64,000 bases of DNA from GCA-2683135 sp964507445 (lineage in GTDB: Bacteria; Planctomycetota; GCA-002687715): assembly GCA_964507445.1 (NCBI GenBank), contig CAZDQF010000004.1:1-64000 (forward strand), written 5' to 3'. This document shows, piece after piece, positions 9,027 through 17,315 of the stretch. How positions within the stretch are numbered: position 1 is the stretch's first letter; each line of letters opens with the position of its first letter. The notes below the pieces were generated by a model that saw only the letters and a list, made by a program, of their open reading frames with translations, ran no database searches and was not told the DNA's origin. The translations under genes were made by a program, and so were the position numbers.

Positions 9027-9260
9027 CTACTCGGTGTCGGCCTCGGCTTTCGGCGCGTCGGCGTCCGCGGTCTCCTCTTCCTTCTTCTTCTTCTTGCCCT
9101 TCTTCGGCTTCAAGACCTTGGTCTTGGGAAGCCCAAGCACCGAGTCGCCAGGCTGGAACTGGCCTTCCTTCGTCATGCGCTCGACGCGCTCGGCTCGGGT
9201 CAGCACGTTCCGCGCGCGGGTCAAGCCCTGGCCCGAGCGCAAGCTCTTGTGAATCGACAT
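9027..9260 (-). CDS. PVC-type small basic protein
   Basis: The 77-aa product starts MSIHKSLRSGQGLTRARNVL, continues TRAERVERMTKEGQF and GDSVLGLPKTKV, and ends in a KKGKKKKK run and an acidic tail. The pattern SLR-x-G-x5-RNVL-x-R-x-ERVE ... GDSVxGLPK is, from memory, that of the small basic proteins shared by Planctomycetes, Verrucomicrobia and Chlamydiae, which are suspected ribosome-associated factors. The frame is open further upstream, but similarity starts at this ATG. It follows the membrane-protein gene at 9284 on the same strand. Confidence 0.8.
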   Translation of the reverse strand: MSIHKSLRSGQGLTRARNVLTRAERVERMTKEGQFQPGDSVLGLPKTKVLKPKKGKKKKKEEETADADAPKAEADTE

Positions 9261-9283
9261 GGAAAACTCTCGCGACCTTGCGA

Positions 9284-9913
9284 CTAACGCTTGACCGTGA
9301 TGCGGGTCACGTAAGCCGTCTTGAACTGCTTCTTGCCGTCCATCGTCAGACGCCGGATGCGTTGCGCCAGTCCGTCGAGCGCTGACGCTTTGTCCGCTCG
9401 GCCAACGTAGACGACAACCTCCCGGCGGTTCCGATGGAGGACGGTACGGGCGTCCTGGTGCCCCTTCGAGACCAACAGGTCCCTCACCGCCAGCGCGGGG
9501 GCCACCTGCTTCCTGATCTGCTCGTCCGAGGCACCAGACCTGTAGCTCGAGGTGAAGACCCGCACCGCGTAGCACGACTCCGGCCTGGAGGCCGGCGACG
9601 GCGCTGACGAGACCCCGACAGGCGACGCCTCACCGGCTCCCGGAACAGGAACCACCGAGCGCGCTGCCAGACTGGCGTCCACAGCCGGATCGCTTCCACG
9701 AACCCAGCCAAAGTAATAAAGGGTCCCGCCAAGGACAACTGCCAGCACCCCGATGGTGGCCGCAAGTTCGTAGCTGACGCGAAGTTCCTTGCCCGCCGGA
9801 CGCCGACCCGCGCCGCGGGCAGAGTCCCCGGACGCCAGCGGGGCCCTCCAGCCCCTGCGGCGGCCCTCGGACCCGAAGACCTCGTAGAGAATCGGCCGGT
9901 CTCTTTTCGTCAT
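9284..9913 (-). CDS. Single-pass membrane protein with SPOR-like C-terminal domain
   Basis: From the ATG at 9913 the product is 209 aa. It starts MTKRDRPILYEVFG, then has a basic linker, one membrane segment (about residues 48-70, ELAATIGVLAVVLGGTLYYF), a Pro/Ser-rich spacer, and an 80-residue domain from YAVRVFTSS to KTAYVTRITVK. That domain has the beta-alpha-beta rhythm of SPOR-type domains, which bind peptidoglycan. Function is not known. It is followed by the small basic protein gene 23 nt downstream. In-frame codons extend to 10009 but look non-coding. Confidence 0.65.
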   Translation of the reverse strand: MTKRDRPILYEVFGSEGRRRGWRAPLASGDSARGAGRRPAGKELRVSYELAATIGVLAVVLGGTLYYFGWVRGSDPAVDASLAARSVVPVPGAGEASPVGVSSAPSPASRPESCYAVRVFTSSYRSGASDEQIRKQVAPALAVRDLLVSKGHQDARTVLHRNRREVVVYVGRADKASALDGLAQRIRRLTMDGKKQFKTAYVTRITVKR

Positions 9914-10055
9914 GCTTCGCCCCGGGCGCCAGGGACAACCCGTCCCGTGATCCGCGCCCCCCCTGCCCCAAGCCGTTGGGGTCAACCCCATGCAAGGCCC
10001 CCCCATCACGGGCCTTTCAACATCCGCCCTATCATGGGAGAGGCACGGCCCCAGG

Positions 10056-11024
10056 TCAACGGTCTGCGGCGAGCAGCAGATCCAGCGCGTGATTCAACGC
10101 CACGATCATGGACCCGTGGTCAGCCGTCCCCGTGCCCGCAAGGTCGAACGCACAGCCGTGATCCACGGAGGTCCGGACGATTGGCAGGCCCAGGGTTACG
10201 TTGACCGCCTGCCGGAACGCCAGCGCCTTGACGGGCAGCAGCCCCTGGTCGTGATACATGGCCAGGATTCCGTCGTGGGGCGGAGCATCGGCGCCCATGA
10301 GCGCCCCGAAGTACCCGTCCGCTCCCAGCGGCCCCTCCGCGAGGACACCTCGCTCCCGGGCGGCGGCGATGGCGGGGACGATCACTTCCTGCTCCTCCGA
10401 GCCGAGGAGGCCCCCCTCTCCCCCGTGAGGGTTGAGCCCGAGGACGGCGACCCGAGGTGCAGGGATGCCGTAGAGCTCCCTCAGGCCCCGATCCAGCATG
10501 ACCAGCGTCTCCGTCAGCTCGGGCGCCTGCAGCAGGTCCGCCACGGACCTGAGGGGGACATGAACCGTCGCCAACGCCACCCGCAGATCGCCGGCGACGA
10601 AGAGCATGGCGGTGCGCCGCACACCACACCGCTCACCCAGCCAGCCCGTGTGTCCGGTGAACGGAGTGCCGGACAGGTTCACCGCCTCCTTGCTGAGGGG
10701 AGCGGTGACCAGGGCACGACGGGCCGGGGCCTCGAGGACCCGCTGGACCCCCGCGTCCAGCCACCGCAGGGCCGCGCGCCCCGCCGCCGCGCACGGAGCC
10801 GGGGCCTCAGGCACGTCAGCCATGGGCACCGGGAGCACGCGCACCCCAGGCTCCTCACCCCTCCCCGCAACGGGCATGTCCGGACCAGGGATCATGGAGG
10901 GATCGCAAACGAGGACGACGCCCACATCCGAGCGAGCCGCCGCCACGACCCGCGCGGCGTGAAACGCGACCTCCGGCCCGATGCCCTGAGGGTCTCCCAC
11001 CGTGATCACTGCCTCCAGGGTCAC
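10056..11024 (-). CDS. pdxA: 4-hydroxythreonine-4-phosphate dehydrogenase PdxA
   Basis: PdxA oxidises 4-phosphooxy-L-threonine in the DXP-dependent pyridoxal phosphate pathway. The 322-aa product has the N-terminal VGDPQGIGPEV, the substrate and metal-binding GHTGWLGE, the block LGLNPHGGEGGLLG, and YHDQGLLPVKALAF with the second metal His. Length matches the family. It begins 4 nt after the VWA-protein stop, so it is probably the last gene of the minus-strand unit NPCBM protein - VWA protein - pdxA, an unusual mix of surface and cofactor genes. Confidence 0.95.
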   Translation of the reverse strand: MTLEAVITVGDPQGIGPEVAFHAARVVAAARSDVGVVLVCDPSMIPGPDMPVAGRGEEPGVRVLPVPMADVPEAPAPCAAAGRAALRWLDAGVQRVLEAPARRALVTAPLSKEAVNLSGTPFTGHTGWLGERCGVRRTAMLFVAGDLRVALATVHVPLRSVADLLQAPELTETLVMLDRGLRELYGIPAPRVAVLGLNPHGGEGGLLGSEEQEVIVPAIAAARERGVLAEGPLGADGYFGALMGADAPPHDGILAMYHDQGLLPVKALAFRQAVNVTLGLPIVRTSVDHGCAFDLAGTGTADHGSMIVALNHALDLLLAADR

Positions 11025-11028
11025 GGGC

Positions 11029-13788
11029 TCACTCCAGCCGCCCGGGGTAAAGGCGCCTCAGCAGCAGATCCGCCCCGAGGAGCAGCAGGACCCAGGGCAG
11101 GAGCCCCTCCCCCCACGCCTCCGGGCGAACGACCTCTCTGCCCGGGACCGTCAGCGCAGCCGGGGGCGCAGACAGCATGACTCCGCCCAGGGCCGCGGCC
11201 CACTCTTCGAGACCGCGGATGTCCAACCCCCGACTGGCCACCTCCGGTGGGGCTGAGACCGGGGCCATCGCCCTGCTCGAATCGTCCGGCGAGAGCCCGG
11301 GCGCTTCGACCCGCGCGACGACGCAGGCGGCCGGATCGTCGGCCTCCAGGGCGACCCGCCAGGTGTCCCCGGAGAGCCGTTCGACCGTCGCGTCGGGGAC
11401 CCGACCACGTCCATCCACGATGCGCAGGGCCAGGTCGTCGGGGACAGCCCTGGACTCGCGGTCCAGGGCTCGCACCTCGACCGCGCGGCCGACTGACCGC
11501 GCCTCCACATGGAACCGACGCTGACTCCCCACCGGATGGAGGAACCGCACCAGCTGCGCCAACAGCGTCTGGTAGTCCTCCCAGACGAGCATGGGGCCCA
11601 CCCATGAGCCCTCGAGGGGCAAGGCGAAGCACGCCACCCTCCCGTAGCCCACTGCACGGTGGGCCAGGATCGGTGCCCTGTCATCCGTGGTCTCGAGGGA
11701 GACCCACGCGCCCGGACGGACCCTGGCGGGATGGAGCCCGAGGACGCCCGGCACATCGTACGGACGGACTCCCCCCAGGTACGGCGCGGGCAGCCCGAGC
11801 CGGAACGGGATCGCCTCGCGTTCCGGCTCCGGCTTCGGCTCCGGTTCGTCACGCGCTGGCTCCGCCGGGGCCGGAGGGTCCGGGGCCGGAGGGTCCGGGG
11901 TCGGAGGCGGCTCCGACGGCGGCGGCGGCTCCGCATCCCGGCGGTGACGCGCCCCGGTGGACTTGATCACCCGTTCGGCCTCGATGGTGAAGATCTGCGG
12001 GATCTCACTCGCGTCGAAGGCAGGATAGAAGCGGCCCTTGCCCCAGTGGGCGATGTCCGACAACGTCGCCTCGTCGAAGCCGCCGCCGCACCCCACGGTG
12101 GACACCGTGATCCCCGCGTCGGCCATGCCCGTGACCAGTCGCTTGGCGAGGAACGGCTTGCTGTACCCGTCGCTCAGCAAGATCACGTGTCGTATCCCCA
12201 GGCTCTCGGCCATGAAGACCTCCTGGGCGAACCCCAGGGCCGCGCCGAAGTGCGTCCCTCCGGCAGCTTCGACACGAGAGATCCGATCCACGATCTCCGC
12301 CTTGTCCCCAGAAGGGGTCAGCTCCAGCACGATGCTCGGCTGTGAGTTGAACTGGATCAGCCCCACCAGATCCTTGGGGTGCAACACCTCGGCGGATGCG
12401 ATGGCGGCTTCCTTGGCCAACCGCAGCTTGCTGCCCTTCATGCTCGAGCTGCAGTCCAGGAGCAACAGCAACCCGAGCGACGGGACCTGGCGGGTCTCCC
12501 GCTTCCGCGGCCGATCCGGATCAGGCGGCTTGACTCCGGTCTCCGCCGCCGGTGGTGGCTTGGGCTCTGGCTTCGGTTCCGGCTCGGGCTCCGGCGGCGG
12601 CGGCGCTTCTCCGATCAACGGGAGCAGGTCCAGGAACGGCTTGGCCTTCGCGTCGTACAGCTCCCCCTGTCGCTCCGGGGGCAGGTACAGCAACCCCGCC
12701 CCCGCCTCCACCTGCGAGGTCAGGGCCTCGAGCAGCGTCGGGTCGGAGAGGCCGGCGGCGGGCGACCGGTCCAGCACCACGACGCCCGCACCGGCCAGGA
12801 CCGCCGGGTTCTCCAAGACCCGCTCCATGGAGACGCGGTCCACCTCCAAGCCCTGCGCACGGAGCGCGGAGAGGACCAGCGTCCGCTCTTCGGCGGACAC
12901 CAGGACCACCGACGGCGGACGAGCCACCGTGACCTCCTTCACGGCGGCGGCGTCGAGTTGGTCGCCTCCGGGAACCTGAAGTCGCGCTGCGATCACATGT
13001 CGCCCCGGTGGCAACGCCGGCACCGTCAACGCCAACTCCACGGCGCCCGCGGTCAAGGACACCGGGACGCGCCGGACCTCCTCGCCGTCCACGTGAGCGA
13101 CGAGGACCGCCTCTCCCGCCATGGTGCACGAGCCTCGCCAGGTCAGACGAACAGGCGCTCCGGGACCGGGCGGTTCCACCAGCTCGAGGGACTCCGCCGC
13201 CGCCACGGGCCGAGGCCCCGCGCCTATGGCGACCACCAGCGGCTCGAGCGCAGTGGCCACCGGGAGCCCCTCGGCGGGCGCCGTGACCGACCCGTCCGTC
13301 GCCAACGCCAGCCGCGCCGCCCCGAGACCGGCCTGCTCGTGCAGGAGCAGCGCGTTGACGGCCTGGGTCGGATCCGATCGCAGGTCTCCGCCCGACGGGA
13401 TGGGGCGATCAGCGGACAGCCTGCGCACGCCGCCGCCGAACCCCAGGGCGAAGATCTCCGGGGCGGGGTCCCCGCGGGTCGCACCTCTCAACCCGTCCCA
13501 GTTCGCCGCCCGCGCCTGTTCGTCGACGCTCCCGGACATGTCCATGGCCAGCAGCAGGGACCCCGGGAAGCGCTCCTCGACCTCCTCCACGGGCTCGAGT
13601 AACAAGAGCCCCATCACCGCCAGGAGCGCCCCGCGCATCAAGAAAGAGAGCGCCCCGAGCCCGACGCCACGATGACGCCGGGAGAGCACCGTCGCCACCA
13701 CCAGGATCGTGGCCGCGCCTGCCAACAGAGCCGGCAGGAGGTCCTCACGCTGGAGGATCAGGTGCGACGGAAGCGCTGACGGGATCAT
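11029..13788 (-). CDS. Membrane protein with two von Willebrand A-type domains
   Basis: The start at 13788 is set by a 4-bp ATGA overlap with the upstream gene; the open frame beyond it is non-coding. The 919-aa protein has N-terminal membrane segments, a first VWA-like segment with D-M-S-G-S near residue 80, a glutamine-amidotransferase-like region (VVVLDRSPAAGLSDPTLLEA), and a second full VWA domain with MIDAS motif D-C-S-S-S near residue 443. Two Pro/Glu/Lys-rich linkers flank the second VWA. A final membrane segment (WVLLLLGADLLL) lies at the C-terminus. It resembles BatA-type and similar planctomycete membrane proteins; ligand and role are unknown. Confidence 0.85.
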   Translation of the reverse strand: MIPSALPSHLILQREDLLPALLAGAATILVVATVLSRRHRGVGLGALSFLMRGALLAVMGLLLLEPVEEVEERFPGSLLLAMDMSGSVDEQARAANWDGLRGATRGDPAPEIFALGFGGGVRRLSADRPIPSGGDLRSDPTQAVNALLLHEQAGLGAARLALATDGSVTAPAEGLPVATALEPLVVAIGAGPRPVAAAESLELVEPPGPGAPVRLTWRGSCTMAGEAVLVAHVDGEEVRRVPVSLTAGAVELALTVPALPPGRHVIAARLQVPGGDQLDAAAVKEVTVARPPSVVLVSAEERTLVLSALRAQGLEVDRVSMERVLENPAVLAGAGVVVLDRSPAAGLSDPTLLEALTSQVEAGAGLLYLPPERQGELYDAKAKPFLDLLPLIGEAPPPPEPEPEPKPEPKPPPAAETGVKPPDPDRPRKRETRQVPSLGLLLLLDCSSSMKGSKLRLAKEAAIASAEVLHPKDLVGLIQFNSQPSIVLELTPSGDKAEIVDRISRVEAAGGTHFGAALGFAQEVFMAESLGIRHVILLSDGYSKPFLAKRLVTGMADAGITVSTVGCGGGFDEATLSDIAHWGKGRFYPAFDASEIPQIFTIEAERVIKSTGARHRRDAEPPPPSEPPPTPDPPAPDPPAPAEPARDEPEPKPEPEREAIPFRLGLPAPYLGGVRPYDVPGVLGLHPARVRPGAWVSLETTDDRAPILAHRAVGYGRVACFALPLEGSWVGPMLVWEDYQTLLAQLVRFLHPVGSQRRFHVEARSVGRAVEVRALDRESRAVPDDLALRIVDGRGRVPDATVERLSGDTWRVALEADDPAACVVARVEAPGLSPDDSSRAMAPVSAPPEVASRGLDIRGLEEWAAALGGVMLSAPPAALTVPGREVVRPEAWGEGLLPWVLLLLGADLLLRRLYPGRLE

Positions 13789-15017
13789 GGCTCCTTCAGG
13801 ATCATGGCATCGCCGAGCACCGCTCGCGCGCCGGTCCCGCGACTCTCGCCGAACTCCACCCGCACAGTGAGACGGTCCTTGCCAGAGAGCCCTCCCAGCC
13901 GCAGCGGGACGGGCGCCGCCCCCGCCACCAGCAGCTCGCTCGCCCACGCCTCCACTCCGTCCAACAGGATGCGGACACGAACGCTCCCCGGGACCTTCCG
14001 ATGCCGCGTCACCGGGTCGACGCCCACGGAGGCGCGGAACAGGTCGTAGCGTCCACCCAGGTCGTAGGTGGCGCTGGCGCGCGCGTGGATCCCCAGCCCC
14101 CTGCGGAACGGGGTCTCGCCGATCATCAGATGCTCGGCGCGGCCGAATCCCCGGTCCTTGCGGAGCCCGTAACGGGGGCCGCCCTCGAGGTACGGGACCT
14201 CGTCGTAACTCGAAGGCTCCAGGTCCGAGAGGAAGCGGAAGGCCGGGCTCTTGAACTCGAGGGAGCTGAGCTGCGAACGGTCCAGCGCCACCTCCGGCCC
14301 CACCGTCAGCTTGAGCTTGAGCTGATCCTCTGATCCTCCGGAGAGGGTCCCGGTCATCCTCGACCCGTCACGGAAGCGAGCGACACAGAGCAGGCCCTCC
14401 GGCTCCTCGTACGGGTCCGTAGCGGCGAGCCGCACCGCCACCACGTTGTCGGAGGCGAAGGAGAACAGCCTCCCCTCCCCCGCGGCGCTGTCGAACACGA
14501 CCCCGGATCGTTCGACGCGCTGCAGCTCACCGGTCAGGCGGTCCAGCTTCTCTCCCTTCAGCAAGAACAGCTCGTCCTCAGCGTCAGCGCCGTCAGCGCT
14601 CCTCACCGGCAGCCCATCTGCGCTGAAGCCGGCCCCCAGGCGATGGATGGCCGAGACCGGATCGAGAAAGAGCCGGAAGCTCCCGGCGGCGCGGGTCGCC
14701 AGCTGCAGCTCGTCGAAGTTGCCGCCTTCGATGATCCCCACCAGCGCGTCCCCGGAAGACAGCTCGACGCGCACGGCGCCGCGAGCGGGGACCAGCTGCC
14801 CGACCCGAAAGGCCACGGACACGATCTCCGCCTGGGGCACGGTGGTGCTGGAATCCGCCGCCGTACGGATGACGAGCCCCCCGTCTTCGGCCAGCCCCAG
14901 GAGTTCGCCGCTGACGGCGGGCCCCGTGGCCCGACTCACCATCACCCGCTCCTGACCGGGGGCCCCAGAGGCCAGAACCACCACGGCCACGAGGGTCGCC
15001 ACACGCAGCTGCATCAT
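13785..15017 (-). CDS. Secreted NPCBM-domain protein
   Basis: The product (about 410 aa) starts MMQLRVATLVAVVVLASGAP, a signal peptide. GGAG 6-9 nt upstream supports the ATG at 15017 or 15014. The middle is beta-rich with repeated short segments. The last ~150 residues, from FLSDLEPSSYDEVPY through GLGIHARASATYDLGGRYD to VEFGESRGTGARAVLGDAMI, match the NPCBM carbohydrate-binding fold. It overlaps the VWA gene by 4 bp (ATGA), so the two are coupled. Its start region faces groEL-1 across about 300 bp. Confidence 0.8.
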   Translation of the reverse strand: MMQLRVATLVAVVVLASGAPGQERVMVSRATGPAVSGELLGLAEDGGLVIRTAADSSTTVPQAEIVSVAFRVGQLVPARGAVRVELSSGDALVGIIEGGNFDELQLATRAAGSFRLFLDPVSAIHRLGAGFSADGLPVRSADGADAEDELFLLKGEKLDRLTGELQRVERSGVVFDSAAGEGRLFSFASDNVVAVRLAATDPYEEPEGLLCVARFRDGSRMTGTLSGGSEDQLKLKLTVGPEVALDRSQLSSLEFKSPAFRFLSDLEPSSYDEVPYLEGGPRYGLRKDRGFGRAEHLMIGETPFRRGLGIHARASATYDLGGRYDLFRASVGVDPVTRHRKVPGSVRVRILLDGVEAWASELLVAGAAPVPLRLGGLSGKDRLTVRVEFGESRGTGARAVLGDAMILKEP

Positions 15018-15143
15018 CGTCTCCAACATCGGTCCGAGAGAGCCTAACCTGTTCATTCGAGGCCGCATACGGATCTGACGGCGGCAAAACCGGCGCCATC
15101 TGACAGATTGACAGGGAGGCGCCGCCACCGGCTCCACCGCCTG

Positions 15144-15158
15144 CTGTCATGATGACAG
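15144..15158. promoter_or_regulatory. Inverted repeat between the NPCBM gene and groEL-1
   Basis: CTGTCAT-G-ATGACAG is a perfect 7+7 inverted repeat in the divergent region. CTGCTG (15141-15146) and CAGCAG (15163-15168) extend it, and two further TGACAG copies lie at 15101 and 15110. It could be an operator for the chaperone block. It is not the CIRCE element. Confidence 0.35.
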
Positions 15159-15318
15159 GAGCCAGCAGCGCAAACGGTCCCGGCGCGCTCCTTACAGGGT
15201 CCGGGAGCGGTCCTGGGCGTCCGGCCCCTTGTTTGCGTTGGGTGGGCGTGTCAAGACCGAAGCCTCCGGCCGCGCGTGCCGGAGCAGCCAGACAAGACCG
15301 GAAGGAGATACGGGATCG

Positions 15319-16938
15319 ATGGCCAAACAACTGTGCTTCGACGTGGAGGCGCGTGAGGCCCTGAAAGAGGGGGTCCAGAAGCTGGCCAGAGCCGTGAAAA
15401 CGACGCTCGGCCCACGCGGACGCTGCGCGGTCATCGACCGCGGCTGGGGTGGACCCAACATCACCAAGGACGGCTACACCGTGGCCGACGAGGTGGAGTT
15501 GACCGACCCCTACGAGAACATGGGCGCCCAGATCCTCAAGGAGGCGGCGAGCAAGACCCATGACGTCTCGGGTGACGGCACGACCACGGCCACCATCCTC
15601 GCCGAGGCCATGTTCACCAAGGCCCTGCGCCACCTGGTGGCCGGAGCCAACGTCGCCCAGATCAACCGCGGGCTCCACGAGGTCTCGGCGCAAATCGTCG
15701 AGCAGCTGCGTAAGGACGCCCGCAAGGTGAGCCTGGAGTCCCCCGATCGGCTCCGTCAGATCGCCGCCATCGCCGCCAACAACGACTCCGAGCTGGGCTC
15801 GATCCTGATCAACGCCCTGGAGAAGGTGCGGGCGGACGGCGTCATCAACATCGAGGAAGGCAAGGGCACGGACACCGAGGTGAAGGTGGTCGAGGGCATG
15901 CAGTTCGACCGGGGCTACCTGTCACCCCACTTCGTGACCGACCAGAAGAGCCTCGAGTGTGAGTACCGGAACTGCCTCGTGCTCATCCACGAGGAGAAGC
16001 TCTCCAGCATCAAGCCGTTGATCCCGCTCCTGGAGCAGGCGAGCAAGGCCAACAAGCCGTTGCTGGTCATCGCCGAGGACGTGGAGGGCGAGGCCCTGGC
16101 CACCCTCGTGGTCAACAAGCTGCGCGGCATCGTCAACTGCGTCGCGGTGAAGGCCCCCGGCTACGGTGATCGCCGGAAGGCCATGTTGCAGGACATCGCC
16201 ACCTTGACCGGCGTCCGCACCCCCGTGTTCAAGGACACGGGCACGGACATGGAGTCCCTGACCCTCAACGACCTGGGCACGGCCAAGAAGGTCACCGTGA
16301 CCTCGGACGCCACCACCATCGTGGAGGGCGCCGGCTCCAGCGCCGACATCAACGGTCGCATCAAGCAGATCCGGCGCGAGATGGAGCTGACCGACTCGAG
16401 CTACGACAAGGAGAAGCTCGAGGAGCGGCTCGCCAAGCTCGCCGGTGGCGTCGCGCAGATCAACGTCGGCGCTGCCACCGAGACCGAGATGAAAGAGAAG
16501 AAGATGCGGATCAAGGACGCCCAGGCGTCCGTGAAGGCCGCGCTCGAGGAGGGCATCCTGCCCGGCGGCGGCGTCGCGCTGCTGCGCGCAGCCGAGAACC
16601 TGGACGTGGACCACTGGAAGGGTGACGTGAGGAGCGGGGCGGAGATCATCCAGAACGCGCTCCGCGAGCCCTTCCATCAGATCATGGAGAACGCCGGGGA
16701 GAACGGCGCCGTCATGGCCGCCCGGGTCCTCCGTGAGCGCAAGAAGTCCCACGGCTACAACGCCGAGACCCGAGAGTTCGTCGACCTCATCGAGGACGGC
16801 GTCATCGACCCGTGCAAGGTGACGACCACCGCCCTGTCCAACGCGGTCAGCGCGGCGGCCATGCTCATCTCCACCAACTGTCTCGTCGCCGACATCAAGG
16901 AAGACGAGGACGAGGCGGCGGAAGCTCACATGGGATAG
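15319..16938 (+). CDS. groL: Chaperonin GroEL, first paralogue
   Basis: The 539-aa product is a group I chaperonin subunit (60-kDa class). The start MAKQLCFDVEAREALKEGV follows an AAGGAG site 11 nt upstream; the frame is open to 15229, but the family begins at this ATG. ATPase motifs are kept: TKDG, GDGTTTATILAEAM with the catalytic Asp, and the late IKDAQASVKAALEEGI. The equatorial segment GPRGRCAVIDRGWGGPNIT is less canonical than in the second copy. The tail is acidic (EDEDEAAEAHMG) without the GGM repeat. It heads the block groEL-groES-groEL-dnaJ-grpE. Confidence 0.97.
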   Translation: MAKQLCFDVEAREALKEGVQKLARAVKTTLGPRGRCAVIDRGWGGPNITKDGYTVADEVELTDPYENMGAQILKEAASKTHDVSGDGTTTATILAEAMFTKALRHLVAGANVAQINRGLHEVSAQIVEQLRKDARKVSLESPDRLRQIAAIAANNDSELGSILINALEKVRADGVINIEEGKGTDTEVKVVEGMQFDRGYLSPHFVTDQKSLECEYRNCLVLIHEEKLSSIKPLIPLLEQASKANKPLLVIAEDVEGEALATLVVNKLRGIVNCVAVKAPGYGDRRKAMLQDIATLTGVRTPVFKDTGTDMESLTLNDLGTAKKVTVTSDATTIVEGAGSSADINGRIKQIRREMELTDSSYDKEKLEERLAKLAGGVAQINVGAATETEMKEKKMRIKDAQASVKAALEEGILPGGGVALLRAAENLDVDHWKGDVRSGAEIIQNALREPFHQIMENAGENGAVMAARVLRERKKSHGYNAETREFVDLIEDGVIDPCKVTTTALSNAVSAAAMLISTNCLVADIKEDEDEAAEAHMG

Positions 16939-17004
16939 GTCCGCCTCATCGAGGGGACTGGAACGCATTCATACGAGACTCAAGAACAGAGGGAACCAAG
17001 GAAG

Positions 17005-17298
17005 ATGGCTCTCAAGATCAACCCACTGGACGACCGCATCGTCGTGACACCCCTGGAGGCAGAGGAGACGACCGCAGGCGGCATCGTGTTGCCGGACGCG
17101 GCCAAAGAGAAGCCTCAGCAAGGCAAGGTGGTGGCCACCGGCCCGGGCAAGATGCTCGACTCCGGCGACCGCGCCGCCGTCGCCTTGAAGAAGGGTGACG
17201 TGGTGGTCTACGGCAAGTACTCGGGTGCCGACGTCAAGATCGACGGCCGGGAATACAAGATCCTCCGCGAAGGCGAGATCCTCGCGAAGTTCGCTTGA
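17005..17298 (+). CDS. groS: Co-chaperonin GroES
   Basis: The 97-aa product matches GroES over its length: NPLDDRIVVTPLEAEETTAG, a mobile loop with GGIVLPDAAKEKPQQG, VVATGPGK and the C-terminal EYKILREGEILAKF. GroES caps the GroEL ring. An AAGGAAG Shine-Dalgarno directly precedes the ATG. It sits between the two groEL copies, 66 nt after the first and 17 nt before the second. Confidence 0.98.
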   Translation: MALKINPLDDRIVVTPLEAEETTAGGIVLPDAAKEKPQQGKVVATGPGKMLDSGDRAAVALKKGDVVVYGKYSGADVKIDGREYKILREGEILAKFA

Positions 17299-17315
17299 AC
17301 GGAAGGGGTGCACCG

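Noticed and set aside
9994..10016. Hairpin AAGGCCC-9 nt-GGGCCTT after pdxA
   Set aside because: It lacks a T-run on the minus strand, where pdxA ends; the plus strand has no upstream gene to terminate.
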